From the NCBI GenBank assembly GCA_006503535.1, contig QYRS01000003.1, forward strand, positions 4,030,001 to 4,094,000: a DNA stretch of 64,000 nucleotides, written 5' to 3'. Both the position numbers and the translations under genes were made by a program. The notes under the pieces are model-generated. The model was not told the origin of the DNA. It saw nothing but the letters and a program-made list of their open reading frames with translations, and made no database searches. Shown here one piece after another: positions 29,176 through 39,170 of this stretch; the stretch's first letter is position 1; the number at the start of each line of letters is the position of its first letter. Origin of the DNA: Arthrinium phaeospermum (taxonomy: Eukaryota; Ascomycota; Sordariomycetes; Amphisphaeriales; Apiosporaceae).

Positions 29176-29950
29176 TACTATATATTTTTAATTTATTTAT
29201 ACAGCGCTTTTTTATAAATCGAAAGTTATTATATATATTAACGATTAAATTATATTATATAATAAATATAATTATAATTATAAAAAAAGTTAAAAAATAT
29301 AAATATAAATATAGATATTATATAAAGAATAACTTTAATAAAACGCTAATAACCCGAACTATTTTTAAGTTAAAACTCGCGTTACCAACGCTTATTTACC
29401 TTCTTATTAATAGCTATACTTCGATACGAGAAACTATAATACTTTATAAGAATTATAATATAAGGCGTAATATAACTACTATTTAAATAACTATTAAAAT
29501 CCTGCTTTATTTAAAATACTACCTTAAAGAAATCGAGCTATTATAGTTAACTTTAAAAATATTAATTATAAACTTTTTTTAAAAGAAATAACTAGCGATA
29601 ATGAAATTTTCTTTATTAAATAAATTAAATTATTTAATAAATTTTAAAACGAAATAAATAAAATTAAAGGTTTAATTTAAACCCTTTTCTTTAATAATAT
29701 TTAAAAAGACTTTTAATTTTAAACGTTAATTAAAAAGTTTAATAAAAAGGATAACGAATAAATCGAGGCGGTAATAAATTAAGCCGAGCTATATATAATA
29801 ATATAAATTTAAAAAGGGGAGGAAAGAAAAGAAAACGTTATATAAAATTAACTAAATAATTTTAAACCTTATTAATCGATTATATATTAATATTTTATAT
29901 ATAAATATAAACTCTTAAACTAGTGTAGTTTAGCCTCTTACTTAGGAGGA

Positions 29951-30291
29951 GTTTAACAGCAGTATATAAGTTATGTTTTAAAGATATAATCATACGTACA
30001 TAAACCGGGAGCCTGGCCCCCGGGGCCTACAAGTCGGGCAAAGTTGACCCCTGCCACTGGTCACACTGCAGCCGCCACCCGCACCGCCACCAGCCCATCC
30101 CTTCCTTTGTTACGTTACATACTTCAATGCCTAGGTACATCGCAGCTGACCGCCAACAACACGTATTTCAAACCACACTGATAACTTGCAACCCACCCAC
30201 ACAACAGCAACTTCTACACTTGCCAGCCTTCCCATCTCTCGCATCCATATACTTGCTTGCCCCTACTTGCACCTTCGGAACTACCTAGAAG
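29951..30291 (+). promoter_or_regulatory. Right island edge and upstream region of the DUF4267 gene
   Basis: Composition returns to normal between about 29920 and 30010. The remaining roughly 280 bases up to the start codon hold C-rich and CA-rich sequence, so CpA is fully present again. It must contain the promoter and 5' UTR of the 30292 gene. No specific site recognised. Confidence 0.4.
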
Positions 30292-30681
30292 ATGTCGGAC
30301 CAGTTCCATCTGCGCCACATTCCCGCGCTCTTCACAGCAACCGTCATGACCTTTGGGGGCATGTGGTCCTACTTCGACCCGCGAGCCGCCATGCTGGAGT
30401 TTGGCCTCCCCGACCGCATCGCCAGCACACCCGCCGCCGCCGCCGTTATGCATATCAATAACGCCCGCACCACCGTTTTGGGCATGTGCCTGTACACCCT
30501 CTATTTCACCCGTCAGGGCGCGGCCTGCGATACCGTTCTGGCCATCCTCGGCGCCTACGCCGGCGTCGTCGATAGCTACGTCGTGTGGAAGGAGGGCAAT
30601 CCTCGCAAGGCCGCCTTTCGCTTGGCAAGCTCTTGGGTGCTTTCGGCGGTGGGCTTCGCTGGCTGGACGTCTCATGCCTAG
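30292..30681 (+). CDS. DUF4267-like four-helix membrane protein
   Basis: Intact single-exon gene of 129 residues starting MSDQFHLRHIPALF. Hydrophobic segments near residues 8-28, 45-72, 78-97 and 106-125 suggest four membrane helices. The layout, with a Gly-Leu-Pro motif (EFGLPDRI) after the first helix, ARTTVLGM at the start of the second and VVDSYVVWKEG before the fourth, fits the fungal DUF4267 family of small integral membrane proteins of unknown function. The start has a purine at -3. The gene is undamaged only about 340 bases from the RIP block, with no excess of T/A at silent sites visible. Family assignment is from remembered pattern, not a search. Confidence 0.75.
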   Translation: MSDQFHLRHIPALFTATVMTFGGMWSYFDPRAAMLEFGLPDRIASTPAAAAVMHINNARTTVLGMCLYTLYFTRQGAACDTVLAILGAYAGVVDSYVVWKEGNPRKAAFRLASSWVLSAVGFAGWTSHA

Positions 30682-31761
30682 CACATTGAGCTTTGTGTTC
30701 ATCTCCACAAATGATGCAACATCGGTTTCCAGATTTCAGTCATTGGCAGGAAACTCGCAAGAGTCGGATGATAACATACATTCTCCATGATTAGTTATTG
30801 GCTACCTGAGACAAGGTTCATCATGTATGCATTGATATAGCTCGACGCAAACCAACCAGATAGGTGTTTGGACTTTCAATACACCTACATCCATGCGACA
30901 ATGTCGCCTCTCATCGGGCCTACCTTGACTTAATAATAGTTCCCGCTTTCTCGGGGGCGGAGGCGGGCGAGCAGGATACATCCTGCATCGTGGGCCTTAC
31001 ATTCAGGGTCGGACAAGTCTGCCAGCTGACTTGTACCCCCTATTTCGCGTGTCATAGTTGCCAAATAGGTGGTTATAACGGTGGAGTCAATAGTAGGCAT
31101 TAAGGACATCATGCAAAGATCTAGGGAACTGGTCGAGATGCGTGATGTGTGTTCAAACAAAGCCGTCTCGTCAACCTCGGGTTCAGCACCAACCTGTGGT
31201 TCGGGCCCTTAGGGGGTTTGAGATTGAATCCTGACGAGACATTGACAGCATAGACGTCAATGGCGTGTTGTCTCATATGGTTTCTATAAGTTATCCACAA
31301 TGGTTCTAGTCAAAAGCGGTCGTCAAGTTGACTGGGTATCGAGTAGCAAGCTTGATATGTCAAGGAGCTTTCAATAAAAAGTTGTTTGAGGTAAAGATAA
31401 GGAAGTGGTGCCCATTGCATTCAATGGTAACTGATACAGCCAGCCCTGGAGGCTGCGCTTGATTTGGTCATGGCAGCACAAACAGCCATGCCTAGGGAGT
31501 CAAGGTGGGGGTTATAATTGCCAATAAATCAAACAGCTTTCAACAGTGGTACAGTGGGATGATTGACAGAGTAGTTGGGGCTTCGAGGGGACCCCGAGTG
31601 CTACTCCTCGAAGCTGCTGGTAATAAACTGGCAACCAACCAAGCACAGGTGCTCTGTTCGAGACTCCTCTGTAGCATTGTTTTTTGCAATCTTTTATTCT
31701 TTTTGACATAAGTACTGCCAACTCCGGCATAGACGCCCCTCATCCTCCTCCCCCGAGCCAA
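30682..31761. other. No supported gene
   Basis: About 1.1 kb with normal composition and only short, unconvincing frames. It includes the 3' UTR of the DUF4267 gene. No repeat or RNA gene seen. Confidence 0.5.
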
Positions 31762-32345
31762 CTAGAAGTCGCAGCACTGCCGGTACTCGCCCCCATTGCC
31801 CCGCCCCTTGTTGACGTTGACGTGCAGCGCGAACCGCCAGCTGCCGCGGTTGTCGACGGGCGCGCACCGGAACCGGTCCTGCTGCGTGGCCCGGTTGACG
31901 TGCCACTTGACCACCTTGGCGATGCAGGACTCGGACGCCAGCGTCGAGGCCGACGACAGCGCCGTCGCGTGCAGCACGATGGTGTAGCTGCGCGTCTGCC
32001 GGCCGTGGACGCTGCCCCGCACCGTCGACGAGGGCGCCCGCTCGTCGGCGTCGGTGGCCAGCGACGCCGCGTGCCTTGGTAGTGCACCACGCCCGCCGCC
32101 TCCTCGAGAGGTAGTCATTGTGCACCGTCATGCCATCGCCGTCGCGGGCGGCAAGAACATCGAGAGCATCACTGCTATTGTTGCTGCCGTTTTCCCCGCG
32201 GAAGACGGGCACGGAAAACTTGATCTAATACCGGGTCCCAGTACCGGCGCTGGCCGAGCTGACGCCCAGCTGTTCGGCCGACTTGACCGGGCGCAGGCTG
32301 CGCAAGGTCTTGATGACGTGCCTTATTTATTGTCACGAACTACAT
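31762..32345 (-). pseudogene. Relic of a small Cys-containing secreted-type protein
   Basis: The 3' part (about 32070-31762) encodes a protein-like C terminus with SYTIVLHATALSSAS, SCIAKVVKWHVNRATQQ, FRCAPVDNRGSWRFALHV and a terminal RQCCDF, with four cysteines, in the style of small fungal secreted proteins. Upstream sequence in a second frame (KSAEQLGVSSASAG, then an in-frame TAG, then FRGENGSNNSSDALDVLAAR) also reads as protein, but reaching the 3' part needs a frameshift near 32105. No signal peptide or start codon was found for a continuous model. The GC-rich DNA also gives long open frames in other frames, which I consider shadows because only this frame shows a plausible residue pattern. 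Function unknown. Confidence 0.4.
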
Positions 32346-32480
32346 AACATCACAGCGACTTCATTGCCAGACTAGCTACGAACGGCTGAGTTCCGGTTCC
32401 CCACCAGACAAACTCGTTGCGGATCCCGCTGCCGCAATGGGCGTTGGTTTTCCAGCGCTGGACAAAAGCATCATAAGAGA
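32346..32480 (-). pseudogene. C-terminal relic of another small protein
   Basis: Forty codons ending in TGA read FVQRWKTNAHCGSGIRNEF, then WWGTGTQPF and a final SLAMKSL. The residue mix is protein-like with one Cys, but no start or upstream exon is seen. It may be the 3' exon of the relic on either side. Low confidence. Confidence 0.25.
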
Positions 32481-32533
32481 TATTTAGGCTTCTAACAGTC
32501 AAGCTGAGGGACTATTCCTCTTAGTCGTGTCTC

Positions 32534-32776
32534 TCAAGCGCCGTCACGACGCCGTAGCCGGCGATAGCTAAGGCATACAAAAGCCACAGCGTCCGTGGTC
32601 CACCAAACGAGGTCGGGCAAGAACCACACAAAGAGCGCGATCCCGACGGCCCACAGGAACTCGGACGTCGGAAAATACAGGCAAGCCACTTATCCGTGCC
32701 CTTTGGACTTTTCGGCGTTATCGCAGAATCGGGCCACTGCTGAAACCTTGGACCACACTCCTATATCGAGGGCCAT
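32534..32776 (-). pseudogene. Membrane peptide copy A, interrupted by an in-frame stop
   Basis: From ATG at 32776 the frame runs 28 codons (including VSAVARFCDNAEKSKGHG), meets TAA, and then stays open without shift to a TGA at 32534, giving a hydrophobic stretch (EFLWAVGIALFVWFLPDL) and a basic end (RRLRRRDGA). The whole matches the intact peptide at 34241-34471: ARFCDNAE against ARYCDNAE, then a hydrophobic segment, a second one, and an Arg-rich tail. The TAA could have arisen from CAA by a C-to-T change in CpA context, the RIP substitution, but this is inference. Two membrane segments are predicted. Function unknown. Confidence 0.6.
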
Positions 32777-32800
32777 GATCCGACGACTTTGCTGAAAGAG

Positions 32801-33656
32801 GTCCACTGGCACTTCTAACGTCAGCTGTTGTGGCTCGCTGACGGAAGTAAGAGTCTTGTGCGAAGAAGGAGGAAGGGGAAGGCTCGTTTACGAACCAATC
32901 AAGAGAGGAGTAGAAATGTGACTGCGGATTTACGCCGAGTGGTAGGCGGAGTTACAACTGGATTCTTGTGATATGAGCGGGCGGAGAGTGAAATGGCTGA
33001 AGCAGTAATGTCTTCCAGCGCAAAGAGCGGTGCAACTGTCCATAAATAGAGTACTGAAGACCCTAACACGGTTCGGGCCCAGGGTGGAAGTGGGGGTCTG
33101 ACAGCGGCCCCGTTCGGCTAGCCTTCAGCCGCTGTCATGTCAGACGAAAGCCCACGCACGACTGGGAGCGCGGATGCAACTCGGCGGCCCGCTCCATCCC
33201 ACCATCAATTCCACTCCGTCGTCTTGTCTGGGAAGGTACTCATGTAGGATTCGATTCCTGGCAGCCTTGGCTGGCGTGCCGCACCACCACCACCTGTCAC
33301 GCGATCTGTTGAGGTGACAAAGAGGGGCGGCGATAGGGCTATCATGATGACCCTTCCGTCGGGAGAAAACCGGCACAAGCGGCATGAACCGTGGACAGCC
33401 AGCCCGGAGGTTCGGCCTCTGGAACTACCCCGGCGAGAGTGTTCCGGAGGGAGAGAACGCTATTCTGTCTCTACAGTAGCTTCCACACCATTTGCCACTA
33501 GACCCCCTCGCTTAGCTGCATTCCACCTTGCTTATTCGCCTTAGCGCCTGGCGCCCGGTCAACGTCAAATGAGCGGCCCGTCGCTGATGCGGCGCGCTTC
33601 TGCCTATCCTGTTGCTTTTGAGTTTTAGCCGCTCGTGGGGGTCAGGTTAAGCGCCG
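32801..33656. other. No supported gene
   Basis: Mixed-composition sequence with only short, unsupported frames. No repeat, RNA gene or convincing coding segment seen. Confidence 0.4.
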
Positions 33657-34148
33657 TCAACGACAGATGACTTTGAATTGGTAAGCTAGCCTGGTGGCGA
33701 TACCGCTTTCAAGCCTATGCGATGCCACAGTATTGAAGACTTCCGACTTGGGCAAGACATATGAGAAGAAACACTGGTGGCATTGGGTCAATCTGAAGAG
33801 AGATAGAAATGTCAGGAAGCAACTCTTTGGTATTCTGGCCAGGCAGGTTATATGTGATTTTACCATCCTAACACCCTCACTCAAGTGCCCCCTGATTGGC
33901 CGTTCGTAGTATGAACCGCCGTCCACACCCTCACTCTCCTTTTCTAACCTTGCAGGTCCCTCCACCATCTGAACGGCTTTCAAGAAACAATATGTAATCA
34001 AAGCCAGATGCCGCCGAAGGTTTGCCAGTTTGGATGCCCTCAGACCTGCAGCTGACCCTCCCAACAGGTAGCGTTTCGTCTTTCGCCAGCCCGGCACCGT
34101 GACCTCCGACGCGTACTGGCAGCCAAAGGCGGGCGACAATGTGTCCAT
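33657..34148 (-). pseudogene. Relic(s) of small secreted-type protein genes
   Basis: The 3' segment (33797-33657) starts after a good intron acceptor (CTTCAG) and codes QCHQCFFSYVLPKSEVF through to FKVICR and a stop. The acceptor and its upstream tract share 17 of 19 bases with the acceptor of the relic at 34918-35370 (a 14-base identity, 33798-33811 against 35138-35151), suggesting duplicated genes with a shared intron. The 5' segment contains MDTLSPAFGCQYASEV and a basic region, but alternative frames there also look protein-like (VSCRSEGIQTGKPSAASGF), so the true frame is unclear. No complete gene can be assembled. Confidence 0.3.
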
Positions 34149-34240
34149 ACAGACTACATGGCCTTCTCATGCCCTTCAATGCAAAGCGAAGAGGTCCCCC
34201 CAAAGGCATGCAGTCCTGCTCAGCAGCTGGCAGTCATCTC

Positions 34241-34471
34241 TCAAAGATCGCTACCGTGGTGGCGCCGCCGCCGCCGCCGGCCGTGATATGCGAGGTATAA
34301 TACAAGAATGATGGCGTCCCTGGCACGCCAGATCAGGTACGGCAAGTACCACAGAAGGAAACCGGTTCCAACGAACCAGAGGACCCCAGATGGCGGGAGC
34401 AACAGGCAGGGCAGAATTGCGTTGCCCTCGGCGTTGTCGCAGTAACGGGCTATCACCGGAATCTCGGCCAT
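34241..34471 (-). CDS. Membrane peptide copy B, 76 residues, intact
   Basis: A complete 76-residue frame beginning MAEIPVIARYCDNAEGN. Two hydrophobic segments (about 18-42 and 49-63) are followed by an Arg-rich tail containing seven Arg and two His. It is matched by the broken copy at 32534-32776, which supports that this frame is or was translated. The (CCG)n tract coding the Arg run may be a recent expansion. The family is not one I recognise; a small membrane peptide with a basic cytosolic tail is all the sequence shows. It sits between two secreted-type relics on the same strand. Confidence 0.5.
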   Translation of the reverse strand: MAEIPVIARYCDNAEGNAILPCLLLPPSGVLWFVGTGFLLWYLPYLIWRARDAIILVLYLAYHGRRRRRRHHGSDL

Positions 34472-34917
34472 CGTTGGTCTTAGTTGCTAGATAAGGCAGG
34501 TAGCTTCTATTATGAGGGATTCTGACTCATATTCACTTACCTGTATTATATATCAAAAGGAAGAGATGAAAAGCTGTCAGCCGAGATGTGGAAAGAAAGT
34601 TGCCCTAAGAGGGGCGCAGACAAGCTGTGCCGCAATGAGGCCCCGCTATCTAGAAAGTATGGCACCACCCAAACGGACCTGAACAGGTTTTTCTCTCCGA
34701 AACGCTCTGAACCGAACTCTTCTCCGTTTCCCTTGGCAGTTTTCTCTCTAGTTCCCGCATCCTATTCATGCTTCCACAAAGTCAGACGCCATAAGTCCGA
34801 TGGGGACGGCTCGTATCTGCTGGGCCAGTATCCGTACCAGCCACAGTTACTGGTGATCCGCCCGTTGGCGTTGCGGCTCTCCTGGGCCCGACAACGGGGC
34901 TCCATCGCTTACTGGCA

Positions 34918-35370
34918 GTAGAAGCCGACCGTGTTACCAAACTTGGGCCAGATGGTGCCGTAGTACTTGAAGCCGCTAGCGACCTCGAGATTCACGTTGG
35001 CCGCGCTCTTATCAAACCCGTCGAGGCGAAGTTGTTCGGATCTTCCAGGTAATGAAATTTCAGCCGAGGTGGAAGAGGGAAAAAGTTGTGGTGTTGTCGG
35101 TCATGTCGCGGCGGGTCACCAAGGCGGCGGCGCTAAGGAGAGATAGAAATGGGTTTGGGAATACCACTGCTCTCGTGAGTACGGGCGTACGAGACATCCT
35201 TCATCTTCTTTGTGAGTCTTTTGTTTCTGCCGGGAAACCTTGGTATGAATCGAAACAAAAAAAAAAAAAAAAAAAAGAAGAAGATGCCAGAGGCTTGGTA
35301 GAAGCTGACCTCGCTTGGCGTCAAGAATGGCTGGTATCGCACTAGCAGAAGTAGTAGTGAGCAAAACAGC
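34918..35370 (-). pseudogene. Relic of a small secreted-type protein with one intron
   Basis: The first segment (about 35400-35300) codes a signal-peptide-like stretch (ATAARLAVLLTTTSASAIPA) preceded directly by a TAG, so no start codon remains. A putative intron contains a 20-base T run on this strand and ends in CCTTAG at 35134-35139. The next segment reads LVTRRDMTDNTTTFSLFHLG and stops in frame; a neighbouring frame carries on with SEQLRLDGFDKSAANVNLEV and ends GFKYYGTIWPKFGNTVGFYCQ-like, stop at 34918. The protein character, single C-terminal Cys and signal-like leader suggest a small secreted protein, now broken by at least one stop and one frameshift. Function unknown. Confidence 0.4.
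35257..35276 (+). repeat. A20 homopolymer
   Basis: Twenty consecutive A on the + strand. On the - strand it lies in the presumed intron of the secreted-protein relic; on the + strand it could be the tail of a retroposed sequence, but no source gene is visible. Confidence 0.8.
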
Positions 35371-35400
35371 GAGTCTGGCAGCAGTGGCCGGAGTGAACTA

Positions 35401-37419
35401 GATTGTTGACTGCGAGGAGGCAGATGATGGTAGAGTACGAAGCGAGTGTTAGTAAAAGGATCAACCCAAAGGTATGATAGCGCAAGAGAGGGAATTACGC
35501 TCTGTGGACCCCGGCATGCCATTCCAGACCAGCCCATATACAGCGTCCCTTTGCCTTAACGATACATTTAACCCGGGCTTATTGACAGTGAATCGCGATT
35601 ACACACGAGGACCGCCTTCCAACCGCCAGCCGACCAAAGACGCATTTAGTATATGGGTGTCTACATTTGGGCAACGAATGGATGATAAGGGTATGAAGTT
35701 TCCGAAAGATTGTGGCTCTTCATATCGACGAGACTTGCGCCGTATAAAAATGCCATAAGGTGAGTAACGAGACGAACGAAAAGAACCCAGCTGGCCAAAC
35801 ATCTCTCAACAACAGATCTATGGGCAGCAATTCTGCCCGAATTCGAAACATTGGTTGTCAAGTTATGCCTATGTACTCATGACGGCCCGCTTGAGTCCAG
35901 ATTGGGGTCTAGCCTCATCGCGACACAGCACAAAGCTTAACTCGAAGGGTTTTTTTTTGACTGGCTGTGGGGATGCCGGGGGTGTAGTACAGGGCAGGGG
36001 AGAGACGAAAAGTTCCTCCTCGTGGCAATAGTTAAACCGTTAGCCTCGATTCCCCTTGGGGAAGGGGAGTCTTTAGGGTCTCGCTAGCGAGTCATGCACC
36101 TGGCTATTGACAGCAATAAGGATAAGGCTGAACGGCTCCAGGGGATTCAGGGAACCGTTGACGAGTCTGGCTATATATATATGCTCTGTCCTAGTTCTTG
36201 CATGCAGAACCTGGAGATCCTGCATGCTTGAAACAGATGTCTTTGTCCGCGTCTGCTCGTAGTTCGACGGGAATCTGTATGCACGTCCCACAAGCGTCCA
36301 ACGTCTAAAAAAAGCGACACGTCAAAAAGTACACGAAAGTGGGTCGGGATGTGCCAATAGTAAGCAATATGGGTCACCCCGGAGCTATAACTACATCTGC
36401 CACGGGCCCGTCTTGACGTCCTTGGCAAATCAAACATGTTGAAGAAGCTCTAGAATGGCTTTGCTTTCTTTGCTTTTTCTCGACAAGTCTGCTGCCAACC
36501 CAGATGCTGCGTATATCGAACATTAGAAACTGCATACGCGGACTCTTATGCGGCTGCCAGGTTAAGCCCTGCGCTTGGCTCTAGTTTCTGAGATGGTCCA
36601 AGGAAACATGTAACACCTCATGTGGGGTGGAAAGTCGGGCCGTCCCACATACGGCACCCCGGCACAACAGAATGGGAAGCGTTGTACAAATAGAGGCGGA
36701 CGAATGATGTCTTCCCAAACGATGTGAAGAGGGCGCACATGTGCAGTGTTGGCAGCCGAGACCACGCCCGACTAGACGCCGTCGAGGTGCACGATGCACG
36801 TCTCTGGGCGCACCGTGTCTCGCCGGCGGTGCTACACGTGCCACCCCCTGGCGTACCACCGTCGATGTCGATCCCCTCCGTAATCGATAAGGAAGAAACA
36901 TGGCAGGCAATGCGACCCTACACATATCCACGCGTCTGGCGTCTGTCATTGCCCAGAACAGCCCTGGCGCTTAGTGCGTACCAAGGTGCTGGCGGGACGG
37001 GATTTCGAGAATGACAGGGGGGGACCCGTCGCGCGGTGGATCGCCAATCAACCTGGAGCGGAGTGCCGACCTTAAGGGGCTGGCACCGCCAATCGGTCTC
37101 TGCGTGCCGTTGCAGAATTGCTGATGCCTAGTTCTCACGTTTTCTCTTTCAGGGTCCAGTCTGTCTGTTTCCTCTCGACGCTGCATCACACTCACTGTCC
37201 CGCGAGCGAACTCGGTTTCAGCTGAGCCCGCCTTACCCTCACTTTCCTTAACGGGCGGATTCTTTGTCGTACTTACCCGAGGCCTTCCCTCGCCAAGACC
37301 TTTTCTCCTCCTCCAGCCAAGCCAAGCTTCCTCATCCACCCACCACAACGCAGAAAAGGGAGTTAAGCGAGGCTGTGCTGGTATACGCATGCTGGGCCAC
37401 CTTCTCCTGCGCGCTTAAC
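35401..37419. other. No supported gene; upstream region of the GT25 gene
   Basis: About 2 kb without a convincing coding region. Minor structures include a perfect 14-base palindrome at 36050-36063 and a short TA repeat near 36173. The last roughly 300 bases before 37420, rich in pyrimidines, are the likely promoter and 5' UTR of the glycosyltransferase gene. Confidence 0.4.
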
Positions 37420-38764
37420 ATGGCGTCGTCCACGTGGATAGGCAAAGCCGCCGACTGGACTAAGCGCCGGGGGCTCGTCGCCCTCAGCGCCGTGTTCCTG
37501 CTGGTCCCGATCATCTTGATGTACCGGGCCTACTCGACCAGCGACGTCGAGGCCCCCAAGACGTGGAGGCCCGACCGTATGAGCCCGGTGCAGGTGCCTG
37601 CGTCGGCCCAGAGTGTGGTCTCGGCAGTGACCAATGCGACTCTCGGCGTAAGTTCATATCCCTCTCTTCTCTGTTTCTGTCCGCCCCTCCCCCGGCTTCC
37701 TAGGATGCTGCTTGTCCGGTAGCCTTCCCCATTGTTTGTTTGTTTCCTTTGCGTGTGCCAGTACTACTCCACTGTGGCGCTTCAGAAGCAACCTTATAGC
37801 AACGTGACTTTATACTCAGCCACGTACTGACGGGACCCAACCCCAGTTCGAGCAGATGCTCGTCCTCTCCGTCCGCCCCAGCTGGCGGACCCGGGGCCTC
37901 GAGGCCGCCGCCAAGCTGACGGGCCTGGACTTCACCATCCTGCCGCAGACCCCGTCGCCCGACGACGCGGTGGCGGCCTTCCAGCACCAGGCGCACGAGA
38001 AGAAGCCGGGCAGCACCAAGGCCTGGCTCGCCCACCTCCACGTGCTCGAGCACGTCGTCCGGTCGGGCCTCGAGACGGCCCTCATCGTCGAGGACGACCT
38101 GGACTGGGACGTCGGCCTCAAGACGCGCCAGATGGCGCTCGTGGTGGACCACGTCCGCAACTTCACCGGCGTCCGCCCCGACGACTTGTCGGCCAGCTCG
38201 CCCTACGGCGACAACTGGGACGTCCTCTGGCTGGGCCACTGCGGCGCCGAGATGCGGCCCACGCCCGGCGGCTCGTCGCCCCCCAAGGGCTGGGCGAGCA
38301 TGGCGCAGCCGTACTTCGACCCGCTGCGGCTGAACGGGACGGGGGCGCGCCCGCACTGGGGCCTCGACACGCTGCGGTGGAAGGGGCGGGGGTGGCAGCA
38401 CCCCCCGGCGGGGCTGCGGCTGGTGCAGGACGGCGGGGCGGTGTGCTCGTGGGCGTACGGGGTGAGCCGGCGGAGCGCGGGCAAGGTGCTGGCGCGCATG
38501 TCGCGGGGGGACAACCAGGCCTTCGACATCGGGCTCAAGGAGGTCTGCGACGCGGGGGAGCTCGACTGCGTCACCGTCGTGCCGGGCGTCATGTCGTCCT
38601 ACTCCCCGCCCGCGGACCTGGGGTACCAGAGCCCCGTCCGGGTCGGGGACGGCAAGGGGGTGAAAGGGGACGAGGCGCAGTTTGAGGGGGTCCGGGGGAC
38701 GACGCCGGATGTGGTGTTTAGTGCGCGCTGCGAGGCGCTGTTTGCGGAGCAGTGTGTGCCTTAA
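37420..38764 (+). CDS. GT25-family glycosyltransferase, type II membrane protein
   Basis: Two exons: 37420-37647 and 37847-38764, with donor GTAAGT and acceptor CAG, joined in phase 0 to give 381 residues. A basic N terminus and one hydrophobic helix (about residues 20-38) indicate a Golgi-type signal anchor. After the intron the family start is seen as NATLGFEQMLVLSVRPSWRTR, where GT25 members have the nucleotide-sugar-binding strand and a sugar-recognising Arg. A GSTKAWLAHLHVLEH helix and LIVEDDLDWD near residue 157 give the metal-binding acidic motif. A Cys-containing segment (GGAVCSWAYGVSRRSAGKVL) and DIGLKEVC follow the family order. It probably adds a sugar to glycoproteins or lipids in the secretory pathway; the acceptor is unknown. 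An upstream in-frame Met at 37264 was not used because the intervening sequence lacks protein character. Confidence 0.85.
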
Positions 38765-39170
38765 TAGCGGTTATTTTCAACTTAATATTAATCAACTTCA
38801 ATAACACTTCATGAATGGAAGAGGAATGAGATGTAGAAAGTGTTATTGGAAAAGGCTACCGACAAGAAAAGAAAAAAAAAGGTCGGAGCTGGTACCTATG
38901 ATATGTATATGGCCAGTGTGGATAATGTCAAGATGGCATGCTCTCATCTCAGCAGCAGCAGGCGAAGAGCTTCGATCATCACCCCCAGGGGCCCACACCA
39001 AGGAACACCCGACCAGTCGAAAGCAAGCCGGCACTGTCCAGCCGGCAGCCAGGTCCTCAAACCAACACTCCACGCCCGCAGTGCCAGCAGCTCCCGCGAA
39101 CGATCCTCCGCACACCCAGCCCTTCCAATGTTGACATCCAACTCAAAAACCCGATGTTTTCAGCAAACAC
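38765..39170. other. Convergent intergenic region
   Basis: Between the stop codons of the GT25 gene (+) and the small membrane gene (-); it must hold both 3' UTRs. AT-rich just after 38764, with poly(A)-signal-like AATATTAATC. Nothing else seen. Confidence 0.5.

Larger units (their letters stand above)
3600..29950. repeat. RIP-mutated AT-rich repeat block (about 26 kb)
   Basis: By eye over 80% A+T throughout, made of TA-rich runs with stops in every frame; no open frame of protein character. CpA and TpG are almost absent in sampled lines (for example 10141-10200 and 12301-12360 have none) while CpG occurs repeatedly. Loss of CpA/TpG with gain of TpA is the known signature of fungal repeat-induced point mutation, so the block was probably transposon or other repeated DNA, possibly several nested elements, now beyond recognition. 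I could not identify long terminal repeats, inverted repeats or a transposase remnant. Such blocks are normally heterochromatic (H3K9me3) and can also be centromeric; the sequence cannot decide this. Both borders are abrupt. Confidence 0.9.

Noticed and set aside
3600..29950. Search for CRISPR-like, LTR or inverted-terminal repeats in the island
   Set aside because: Repeated short words reflect A/T saturation; no regular spacing or paired long repeats could be shown by eye.
31740..32090. Several long open frames on both strands
   Set aside because: GC-rich DNA leaves stops rare in all frames; only the frame ending RQCCDF has protein-like residue order.
37700..38401. Antisense frame of 233 codons over the GT25 exon 2
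   Set aside because: Shadow of a GC-rich coding exon; Arg/Ala/Val-rich with no pattern.
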